From Dallia pectoralis (Eukaryota > Chordata > Actinopteri > Esociformes > Umbridae): a stretch of DNA of 64,000 nucleotides. The DNA is taken from positions 8,649,805 through 8,713,804 of the forward strand of contig CM055756.1 in the NCBI GenBank assembly GCA_029465975.1, written 5' to 3'. Below, one piece after another: positions 22,723 through 34,600 of this stretch (its first letter is position 1; each line of letters starts with the position of its first letter). The position numbers and the translations under genes were made by a program. The notes under the pieces are model-generated. The model was not told where the DNA came from, searched no databases, and worked only from the letters and a program-made list of their open reading frames with translations.

Positions 22723-25700
22723 CAGCCCTTACACCTGATGTACCTTCACAATCTACCTGTACGTGAACTCAAAGTAAGAATTAGCCTTTGTAGCTAAGTG
22801 AATGCTGTCCGATGTTTCAAAGTAGCAATTGAAGTGGAGACAGAAAAAGAGAGAGACAGAAAGAGAGAGAGAGAGAGACAGTGGCAAGGACGGGGTTTAG
22901 GGGGAGGGGCAACCGGATTGTGTCAGAAGCATGGATGCGTGAGACGTAGGCCCGGTCCACATTTAGCTTTTAGTACTCGCCACTACGATTCCCCGCACTA
23001 AATGATTTAGTGGCAGAACAACAATCCATCAGCTCTGTGGAAAGTTGTTATAAATACATCACCTCTATGAACTTCCTGACCACGCGAGTCCTGCTGGGCT
23101 TCATTAATATGGGCCAATAAAGACACACACCAGACTCAGGACGAGCGCGATGGGTTTTACTGCGTGAGTGGGAACTTTCACTCCGCCTGTCTGTAGAGCC
23201 GCTCTGAGGCAGGCTCCCTCAAATAAGACGACATTTAACTAATTCGTTTGAGATCAGGTAGCGTTCAACTTTCATTGTCATTGGACATTGCAAGTACAGT
23301 ACGAAGAAATGCGGTCTGCATCCAACAGGAAGTGTAAAGGAGCAGCGCAAAAATGATTTGCAGGGCAATGTGTTAATGAGCCCATGTCTGGGTCAACCGC
23401 TTGGGGAACTGTGTAATGATGTCCATTTGACATGGATGTGCAGGTATTTAGTTCAATAATGCGGCAAATTGCGAATGTGCAGAGGTCAGTAGAAGCGGAA
23501 AACATTTATTCAGAGCATTCACATCCCTGAATGATTAATGTCTCCGCAATGTCAGCTTTTATACACACTTCTTTTTCTTGTTTCTTGTAGACGTGAACAG
23601 AAGACAGGTCCTCTGTTTGACGGCTGGCACATGTGGTAAGCCCATTTCAATGGCGGCATCCTGTCTGAAATTCGAACGCTGACTGAACCCACCTGACATG
23701 TTAACTTGTGGGCTGTTTGTTTTTCCAATGTGATCCGGCGGGGGGAAATCCTTTAACCTAAAACAAACAACAGCAGCAGCTCCATCTCAGTCTTCTTGTG
23801 CCGACGCATCTGGTACTGCCATCTCTCCAGCGATCAGAGACTGATGAGAAGCACAAGGAATTAATAAGCGGTCATTTCATGCCTGCACAGCAAGGCCGGT
23901 TTTGATCCCATTTTCAAACCTCCATCTGTCCCGCAGATCCCACTAATATTATCACTGCAGCGGAAAGCCCCACGAGGCGTCCATCAATGGGATTGGGAGT
24001 TTCTGGCAAAAAAAAACCTCAACCAAACAGATTTTGATGCAGCTGAATCTCTAAAATCGGATTATTGGGTGTTGTTTTTTTTGTCTGTGAAATTTTTAAA
24101 ATATATGTATTTTTATCAAATGCTTTGGAAATTGTTGTGTGCCTCAACAAACAGCTAGAATTCTTTGATGGAAAACCCACGTGGTATGCGCTTAGAACAG
24201 AAGGTGTAAACGTTTAATTAAAGATTAATTCTAGAACCAGAATGTACTAAATGTATACGATAAGTTACAAATCAGAACACACCATAAGATGTAGCCTAAG
24301 CTTATTTTTTATTTGAAATGGCCAAAGATATGTGAACACCACTACTAATTATGAGTTCAGGTGTGTCAGCCATGCCAATCGCTCACAGGAGCATAAACTC
24401 CAGCTCATCCAGCACAACATACTAAAGAGCTGAGTGACTTTAAATGTGACAATGTCGTTGGGTGCCATCTTTGCTACAAGAGTTTATGAAATCTCTCCCC
24501 TAGTAGAAGTACTATGTAGTCTAGGACAATCTAGAAGCAACAACAGCCTAGTCACAATGTGATAGACCAGGCTAACTAGCAGGGCCGCTGAGTGCTGAAG
24601 CGCTTGGTGCAAAAAACAAAAACACATTTTGCATGATTTATTTGAGAGTTCTGCCTCTGTGTCTTTGCAAGACCCGGTTAATAAATCCTGCTTGTTGATT
24701 AGCCCAGAGTTCTCACCGAAGGCAGCGCCCCCTCTACCATGGGTCAGCACCAGCCGGGTTTGGGCGGTTTAATTTGTTGGTCGTGCTCTAGCGACTCCTG
24801 GTTGCATATAGGTGTCCGTGAGCCCATTAAGGTAATTGTATATCACAATAATTGGTTGAAATGGGGGTAAAACTAAAATTATATTTAATGTGTGGTTGCA
24901 ACACAATGTTATGGGTTTGCTTGTGATTGTCAGAGATTGTCAGCTTTCAGAAAAACATGAAACAAACAAAGCCTAGCTAGAATGATCTCCAAACCTAATA
25001 TCCTGGTAGAGACAATTACACTAATGAAATGCCTTTTCCAGGCAGTTTACCCGTTTGTGGGTTGTTAAGGTGGTCAGTCTCAGTTCTGACTTGAATTTAC
25101 TCGAAAACATGCCTCGTGCGCAAAAGAAAACTCCCGAAAACCTGTTTAATTTCACCATTCTTCCATACACAGCAAATCAAATATTTTTCCTGATAAAAGA
25201 ATTGAATGGAAAATGTGGACATTGTGTGCAGAGTTCATTTACTGGTTTTATCACATTTGTATTCTTAAGTATTCAAAAAATGCTAGGTATGTAGGCTTTT
25301 GATCAGTCGTCGTCACACAATCCACAATAGGAATAAGGAAAATGTGAATACAACATAACTCCTATGAAAGTATAGGTGATAGCAAAGCTCTGTGCCAAAG
25401 CAAAGCTCAGTAATGGAAGGTCACACTGTCAATAAACATACCAATAGCAATAAAACAATGGTCAAATGCTTAAATAAATTGTTTCCATGTCTATATGTCA
25501 TTTTCACTACTTCACTAGTTACTCAAGTCATCAAACTTACCATTGGGTATTTTGAATATGGGGTGCCGGTAGCAATCCTGAGAGTGGATGTTACAATGCC
25601 AGTGGAGGAGGAGTTAACTGAAATAATGGTTTAGAGAGAAATGGAAGGCAGTCAGGCTTTGATGAGACTGGTGGGGATTGGGGCAAACGTGAAGGTGGAT

Positions 25701-26289
25701 GTTGGGGATTTTCTGATAAGCTCTGTAATGAGGTTCTCTGTAGCCTGGGTGAAGTCTGAGATGTAAGTAAGCCGGACCCTGTAAGACGGTCATATAGAGA
25801 AGGTTATAGATTGGAGTACTGTGCCTACGTATGTGCTGGAGGAGGTTGTGAATTTTAAAGTAAAAAGATTCTAAAAGTATTGGACAGTTTGTGGGTGGGG
25901 TCTGAAGGGAAGTTGTCAGAAGTCCGAAGTAAACGGTTCACTGTGGAAAAGTAAAGTTTGTTGTTGTTGTCAGAACTTATAATATCATAGTAGTATAATG
26001 TTGATAACAGAAAGTGCATTTTTATACTCTAAAAGGTGATCTTTGTGGGCAGGTAAGTTATTTTAAATTGATTTTTGAGAAGTCTCGCGCTAATGTTAGC
26101 CCGGTTTAAGAATATAATGGACAGTGAAACACGCTTTGGTCCATATTTAGATTTCAAATGTAGTCGTTTTTTAAATATTTTTTTATTTAGAAGAGGGATT
26201 CTGTCACGACTCCCCCCTGAAGCTCCACTATTGTCGGCAAATGGCTTCTTCATTATATGATCCTCACCATGCCATGACCGATTATGTTC

Positions 26290-26470
26290 ATCTGAGAGCT
26301 GACTTCTGACCTCTGACCTGTAGATTGTGAAGTGGGGGGAGTCTTTCTACTTTTGCCTGTAATGTTAAACTGCTGGCCTGAGGGAGTTGCTGAGCCCAGC
26401 CACGCCTAAGCCTTATTTCTACCATATGTGCAGGAACATAGCTCCTGCTGGCTCCCGCAAAATTGTACCC
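26290..26470. repeat. Dispersed repeat, copy 1
   Basis: Shares a diverged stretch with 27365-27510, including GCCCAGCCACGCCTAAGCCT and AACATAGCTCCTGCTGGCTC. Weaker similarity extends left (TTTCAAATGTAGTC at about 26151 against 27082). Family not recognised. Confidence 0.7.
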
Positions 26471-27364
26471 CTGCCCTCAGCCCCTATATTCATAGAAAAC
26501 CATATGATCTTAGTTATGTGAACCAAACATAGACTGTTTCGGTATGTATTGAAAATTATGTAGAATTGTATGTTTTTCTATTTTTCAGATGGCTCACCTA
26601 CCAATTCAAATGTGGCTGCCATAGGCTGTTTTCACACTTCCAATGAAAACCAATGAGTTGGTCACGATTTTGTTCTCGCCCTCCTCAAACAAATCTGATT
26701 ATACTAGGCTACTGATTGTCAGGGCGGTGTTCATTAGAACAAACAAAAGGTTTAGTTGGAAAACTTTTAGTCAAAAATAAAGAATCAGGTAGATTGACAG
26801 AATGATACAAGGAGTGACCTACTTGAATATGTCGAAAATAATCTACTCTGGACAGTCAATACATTTCTAATTTCGACTATTACCATTATAATTGGTTTTC
26901 TCTTCGGGGTGATCCAAAATAACTTCCTAATGATTAGATAATAGTTCATAAATTACTGGGTTATGATTTATAAAAAGGTGAAAACACCTTTTATAAATGA
27001 CTAAAAGAAGTGCTACATTCGGTAAAAAATATAATAGGATTTTAAACATGTTCTGGTACATATCCAGATATCATTTGAAATTTCAAATGTAGTCACTTTT
27101 TGAATATTTTTTTAGGACAGGGATTTTGTTTGTTTTTAAGGTCTGACCTCTGACCTGTTGTAGATTTAACCCACTACAATACCATTGGAGCTACTTTAGC
27201 TAGGAGGACCCCACCTTTTATTTTGACAGAGGGATGAGTAGAAGCGGCAATTGTTTTTTGTTCCATGTTTTTAATCATGACATAAGTATATAAAACTATA
27301 TTGGCAAATTTGTAAATTGTGATGTTTATTTGATACTCCACAGCCAGGGGCTAAATTGTGATTG

Positions 27365-27510
27365 GAAAGTGGGGGGAGCCTTTCTACTTACTAGTTGTGT
27401 CTATAATGTTTAACTGCTGGCCAGGGGGAGTGGGTGAGCCCAGCCACGCCTAAGCCTTATTTCTACCATATGTGGAGGAACATAGCTCCTGCTGGCTCAC
27501 GCACAATTTA
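27365..27510. repeat. Dispersed repeat, copy 2
   Basis: Same orientation as copy 1, about 1.03 kb downstream, with scattered substitutions and small indels, so not a very recent duplication. Confidence 0.7.
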
Positions 27511-28439
27511 ACCAAGTCTGTTTGGGAATTCAATTATGAAAATTATATATAAAGTTTTGCACAAGTGTGTGTAAGCAATCCAGGAACAAATGCAATTATA
27601 ACAAACATATGTTCAGTTATTCTACTCGTATACATTAGACCTGATTGACACCAGGACTGAAGTTCTGGTATGTTTAACAAAAATCGCTCAAATATACTAA
27701 AAGTATTAGGCAGAAAACTGTGAACAAGAAAATTTGCCAATTGTCCAGGTTTTGTATTCTCACTTTCATGGTGTCTTCACGTTTTCGTAACCTAATACGC
27801 CACCTGGTGGTGATATAAAATAAACGTTTAACGAATTTACGTTACCCACAATTCCTTGGTAAACAGGAAGTATTCTGTAAAGGATAATAACACCAGCGCT
27901 GGAATCAGCAGGTCTGCACTGGTCCGCACTCACAAATATGCTTATGGGTAGTTTTTCTGTAACTTAAATGCAAGCATGCTTAGTTAGATTCACTGCTACT
28001 GCGTGCATTTTGTGTTAATCTTTCAACCGTGTCATGTAAGATTGCGTTTGTATTATTATTTAAGGAGTAATCATTAGCTACGGTAGGTGGACACACTTCA
28101 CTGTCTTGACGAGAAATCTGAAATGCTAAATGATATGATATGAGTGTGTCTGCAGTACCGAGTTGACTTAGCAGAAAGTCAGCATGAGTTGTCCGTTGAT
28201 TTTCAACGCTTTAATTGTAGCTAGTGATCATATATCATGTCTAACGTGTATTAGGAAGGTGTATAACTCCCCTAACTGTTTGGACATTGATTCTGCAGAG
28301 GTTTCCATTCCCTCGGGTGGTAGAGTAACCATGGTGATGATGACGCCTCAGCTTCTGCATTGCTGCAGAACTGCATCGCTGCAGAACTGCATCTGACTGA
28401 TATGTTCAGGGTTAGTTAGTCTGCTGCAGCCAGAGAAAC

Positions 28440-31400
28440 ATGGTAAGTTCTGCACTCTAATGTAATATCTAAATCGGTTATTATTGTTACATCTTTATCA
28501 ATATTATTCTGCGAAATCAACACGGTGGACCAAGATAAGAGGTTGTATTGCTTAATGTAGGCTGTTAAGAGCCAATGAAGACGAATGAGAGCTTAAGAAC
28601 ATGATATAGACTCTGATTAATGTGTACATCATGTGAAGTGACAATTAATGACTCAAGTAAGTTCTTTTCAAACCCTAACCTGTCTGCGTGCTTAATCAAT
28701 ACAGGCTAAACAGAAGAAGGGGCAGAAAAGTAAGTACCTCTGACGTTGTTGATCTTTACCAAAGAAACAAAGAAGATGGTGAGCCACCTACTTTAGGATT
28801 TATACTGACTTTGCCTACAGTAGGTAGAAAATAAATTTTGCCAAGAAAAGTATTGTTTTAAATCCCTCAGTCTGATTTATCTCTGTCATTGTTAACATAC
28901 ACATATACAGGATATATACAGCAAATTGCATTTGTTCCATATATATGCCAGAAGGATACATAGACAGACTTCCCCAGGTATTGTTCAGTAAACACTTTCA
29001 ATATTTTGTTGGAGTGGTAGAATTATAACATTCCTGGCATTCCGTCCTCTCCGAATTGCATTAACTTGTCCAGAATGTTCTTTTATTTATTCCCTTATTA
29101 AGTCTTAAGTCTAATAAGTAATTTTATAAAAATCTATTGATGTGATTATAAAGAAAAAACACTCTTCCCCGCAACTTCAACAGAGATACGTTCACAGATG
29201 TATTTCTTATATATTTACTATTGTTTTTCTACTACAGGTTCAATTGATGATATTTTGCAAGACCTGTTAGGGGATGATGGTACGTTCATACATCCTTATG
29301 ACAGACATCTGTTTATTCAAACTGACAAATCATTCGTATTATATATATATGTATGTATGTACACACTATTGGGATATTCAAGTTGTCCTGTTTATTTGTA
29401 CAGATTTTCCAGTGAAGGCCAAAAACCGTGAAGCAGGGAGGCCAGGAGCTCCTCTACCGTCACGTAGTGGACAACGGTGAGTCAAATGTACCTTAGAGAG
29501 ATTGTCTGAACAATCTAACAGTCGGTAGTAATCTAACTTGCGTTTTTTTCTTATTTTCTTTTAATCTACCTTGCGTTTTTTTCTTTATTCTTGCGTTTAT
29601 TTCTCTAGCTCATTGTTTGAAGACAGTGACTTCTTCAGCAAACTGGCTGAGGATGTTGGAAATGATAATGAGGTGAGTGGGCAGGTCATATGTTAGGGAA
29701 ACCACGGAGGTACGTCACTCTGATTTAATTTTACCACTCGCTTCAATTCCAGGGCTCTGACGTTTCTGAGGCTGATCCCACTGCCTTACTGGCTAGCATG
29801 AAGGTAATGATGGCTAGCTCAACAAGCCAAAATAGTCTGATGTAAACTGCCAGTTCGGAGGTCTTCTTCATCCTTTGTGTCTTCTCTTTATGTAGGACAT
29901 CGATGACATGGACGCCGATCTCTTTGAATCAAAGAAAAGAAACATGCCCGTCTCAGCTCCGGGTAGAGGCTCCAGCATTGGAGGGCCTTTAAAAGAGCCT
30001 CCTAAATTAGGGGTAATTCTGACCGAAGGAGGAGGAATATTAGATGAGCCAAGCGTTGAGAAGAAGCCCAGATGTGCCCCTGCATCTACAGCTCGCGGCT
30101 ACAAGAAGTTCAGCTTTACTGGTAAGCTGACATTCCCGGATCACTCGCTGTTACTAGGCTGGCTACACCATTGGTTGCCAATGACCCGGGCCACCAAATC
30201 TATAATACTTATTTAATCCTAACATCATTTTTTCTCCCTGGTGCTACATTGCTTCAGAGGATGATGATGTTTTTGCCCCAACAACTGAAACAAAAGGTAC
30301 CAAAGATAAGATGTAAGGTAGAATTGGACCTCTAGTGAAGGGAGACATTATTCCTATTACTTTAAGAGAGTGCTTCTAATCTCAGCTTGTTACCTGTATA
30401 AAAGTCACCTGATGGGAGCCTGAAATCTTGCTAATTGCAGGAGATCATAAACGTATTTCATTGAGTAAAATGCTAATCAATTTATGATTTCTTTGTAAGT
30501 TGTTATTCTGGATTTTTTTTGTTATTCTGTCTCTCACTGTTTAAATAAACCTACCATGAAAATAATCGACTGATCATGTATTTGTCAGTGGGCAAATGAA
30601 CAAAATCAGCAGGGGATCCAATACTTTCTTCCTTCACTGATGTCTAGCACAAATGATCAACTATTAATACATTAGACTGTAGTGGAAATCCGTTACTAGT
30701 TATGTAGGTGCAGTGTGCACTATTGAACAGGTCAATATAATACAGTGTTCCCAGCTCTGTTATGTATGTCTGATGTCTTCTACAGACCCTGATGACCCTT
30801 TGGCTGACCTGTTAGATGATATACCCATAGAAAAAAAGATCACCACAAAACCACCTCCAGTGCTGTCTCCCCAAGAGTCACCAATCGTGAAGAAAAAAGA
30901 CACAGGTTATTTATTCTCAACTTCTATGTGTGTTTATACATTGTACAACCCAAATAAGACGAAGACAGAATGTATTAAATTATTGAGAATTTTACATTGT
31001 AACATGCATGTAATAAAAACGATCAATTTGACAAAAAAAAATCTTTTGGAAGAACATTTGGTACGTCGGTAACAGAATGACAATTTTTGCCGTCATTCTG
31101 TTCTCAAATCTGTACAGTTCTTTTATCAATAAATTTGTATAATCTTCCCAATTCTTGGTAATTATAAAAAGCATACATTGTAAATATACTTTAAATAATT
31201 ATTTTATGTATATTTTAATTCCGATTCATCACTTTTATTTTGAAATTGTCCATGTAATGCTCTTGTAGCTTCATCAGCTCCGGTTTCTAACAAGCGAGAC
31301 AAACTTGCGTTTGATGATGACGATGATGACCTTATGGATGCCCTGGGGTTTGGGGAGAGTCCGAAACAGAGCCCTAAAAAGGAGATTGTTCTTCCGCCCA

Positions 31401-31593
31401 AAAAAGAAAGGTAGGGTCCCAGGCTTAGTTAATATCACAAGGCCATACTAAAATAGAAGGAATCGTAACGCAATGAGCCAACAATTAGTATTGGACAATT
31501 TATAAGCAAATTAGGCATGTGAAACCTGTATCGATAAATTGCTTCATCACTTTTGATTATGGTTTAATTTGAATAGAGGTCCGTTCTGCTCCA

Positions 31594-31652
<59 letters not shown>

Positions 31653-34600
31653 TTCTTTTTAGAGTTTTCTTGTTATTATAGATTCTCTGTTGTAGTTTTG
31701 TTTTGTAATGGTGTGCTGCTACTATGAGCTATCATAAACAGACTACCATACCATCTGCTGTATATCTACCCATTTCATGTCCCTGACTTTACCTGGCAGC
31801 AGTGAGCCCCCTCAGAGAGCCCGCACCAGGCTAGATGAGATCCTGGGGCGTGGCACATCCCCTCGAAGGGAGGAGCCTCCACAACAGGTGAAGCAGGAGC
31901 AGCCAATCAAAGAGAAGCTCCCACCCACTAAAGGTATTCAACGCCTGATGCACTACTGCAAACCTAATGGAGTGTTTTTAAATGAACTAAACATGTTTCC
32001 CTCGGTTAGACCACTTGGTCGAAGACAGTCTGACGTTCGGCTCCTATCTGCCCACTCTGGTCAGTGCATCAGAGGGACGTCAGTCCCGCAGGCAGTCGGT
32101 CAGGTAAGTCAGAGTCCGAGCAGTAGCTTCGTATGTCATTTAAGGGTTTGACAGCGGTCTTGGTAATCTACTCGACCCGACGGGAGAACAAAGGTAATGC
32201 TTACTAAGATTAGCCGCTTGGGTTTTCAGGTTCTCCACGGAGGACATCAGTGCCTCTTCTCCGGAAAAAAAATCCAAACCCATCACTTCTACCCGTCCCC
32301 AGCCTGCTGCCGACTGGCTTGGACTCTCCCAGGATGATGATGATGAGAAGGACAAAGATGAGGGGAAGGCCGCGGCCGCGCCCGTACCAAAATTACTGAA
32401 AACCCCCACCTCTTCGTCAGCTGGAAGCAAGACTCCCCTGTCTGGCGGTCACAGCGCGCCCACAACAAAGACACAGACGGACGCATCAACCTCCAAACCC
32501 TCTCAGCCAATAGGATCCAGTGCAGAAGTCTCTGCCAGTCGGAAGGAAGACGATTGGCTGTCCGGGGCCTTGAGCAGGAAAAAGACTGAGTCATCCACAT
32601 GGACAGAGGAAAAGAGGTCAACTCAAGAGGACATTCTGGGCATTCTTGGAGAGGAGGTGAACCTGGACTCGTTTCTCAGGTAAGACCCTACAACCACGAC
32701 TCAGTGAGGAACACCTGAATTAGAAGGCACTGCTTTCATGTTAGTGAGCCGGCGTTGATTGTCTGTACCTTCCTCAGCAAACGCGGTTCTTCACCGGTTT
32801 CCTTTAGAAAAGACACATCTACCCCGAACAAGGACCCAGGGTAATTAACCTTTATATTATAACATTTATACAGTTGCGTTCTGGTGCTTTTAGAGCTTGA
32901 CATCAGGGTTATGTTTCTTCTGGTTGTCAGAGATTCTTCTCTTCTAAGAGAGGCCTCCTACAGTCCTGCCGGCCCTGCTCATTCCACACCAGGGAGGAAG
33001 GAGGACCAGTCCAGGCCCGGTATGTTCTACTAACCTCTCATCTAAGAGGAAATAGATTACGACTAGAATGTCCATTCTAATCATTCTGCTGACCTAGGGT
33101 CTGCTAGAATGTCCACCCCTATCCCACCTGAACCCCTGGAAGAGACACAGGAGACCACCCACCACACATTCACCAGTGAGACAATAGGAACAGGATTTGT
33201 GGTCTTTCTAGATTATTCTACCGATGAGGAAACTGGACCAGTTGGACAGAAATGACACAAAATGAAATGGAACGCAGCTGCCCCGTACCCTCTGCAGTCC
33301 ATGCCAGTCCATGCCAATCCCCATACCCTCTTCAGTCCATGCCAATTCACATACCCTCTGTTATGTTGTCTGCCTGGTGTAGGTAACTCTGGTAAACAGG
33401 TAGCACTCAGATAGTGTAGTCATTTCTGAACAACAACTTTAAATCGTTCCAAATGGATGTGCATATTGCTTGTTATCAGTCAAGTCCACGATTCTGGATT
33501 TGTCTAAGCTGACGGGTCTTCATGTTTCTTCTTAGTGACACGGCACAATGACATGCAGAACCCTGCAGCTGCTGTCCAACCACAAGTGTGTATAGACGTT
33601 ACTTTTGTTGTTTTATATGCTCTATTGTTTGTATTAGTGGGTCACCTCTTTACCTTTTTAAAAACGATTCCTCTCTGTTAAATAGGTTTCTCTTTCAGCA
33701 GACAGTTTGCAACAACTCCTACTGCAACAACAGCAGGTGAAACAAATCACAATTATTTGTTTTTATCAGATGTGATTTCTATCCTGCCTTTGATTCGGAT
33801 AAAACTCTTTCTGATTCTGATTTGGTACGATATTGGCCTCTGACCGCAGTTGCAGTCCCAGCTGCTAGGGTTAGGGGGCGCTGTGGATGCTGCCGGGCTG
33901 CGGAGACAGGAAAAGGAGCCTGAGAAACAGAATGGAGAACTAGCTGTACAGGCCTGCATCATCAAACTGGAGGGACAGGTATTTATCTACTCTCTCTTCC
34001 TCTGTGTGCCACGACGATAAACGACAGCTCTGATTCCTGCATGTTCTCCAGATGAGATCCTTACAGCTGGAGCTGGATCAGACCAGGATGCTGCTGGAGA
34101 GTGTTGAGCAGAGACATAAGCAGGACACTGAGCTCATGGAGAATACACACAGGTATGTCAAATCTTATGCATGGAAAGTGAAGAACAAATCACCTTTATA
34201 GTTCTATAGTACTATCTAGACCTCTGCTTTTAAGACTTCCTGAAAGGTGTTATATCAGATCAGTTTGTATCAAGTACCGGGGAACTGCAAAGAATGTTTT
34301 GTAATGAGGCATCTCATCTGGAGGAGTCTACCGTCTGTTTGTTTCCATCTATCGTGCATGGCTGTGAAGCCAAAGACACATTTCCACATTGTGTGTGTGT
34401 GTCGTCCTACATACACCAGGGCTCGTGTGAAGCTGCTTGAGGATTCTGCGGCACAGCGAGAGGCACGGGCGCGACAAGAGTGTGAAGACCTAGCCGAGCG
34501 TTTGGCCACGGTCACGCGTATATCGGAGCAGGAGCGGACGGAGCTGCAGGCCCAGTACCAACGCAGACTAGCCCAAACCCAACAGGACCGCGACCGAGAA

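Larger units (their letters stand above)
22723..28439. other. Intergenic region between prcd and fbf1
   Basis: An AATAAA at 23116-23121 may end prcd. A (GA)n tract lies at 22840-22885. Two diverged copies of one dispersed repeat lie at about 26290-26470 and 27365-27510, with a hairpin at 26966-26998 between them. No coding exon recognised. The last few hundred bases should hold the fbf1 promoter and 5' UTR. Confidence 0.55.

Noticed and set aside
23591..23636. Possible third prcd exon (acceptor cttgtag, donor gtaagc)
   Set aside because: The prcd coding sequence already ends at 22722; a UTR exon is possible but nothing else supports it.
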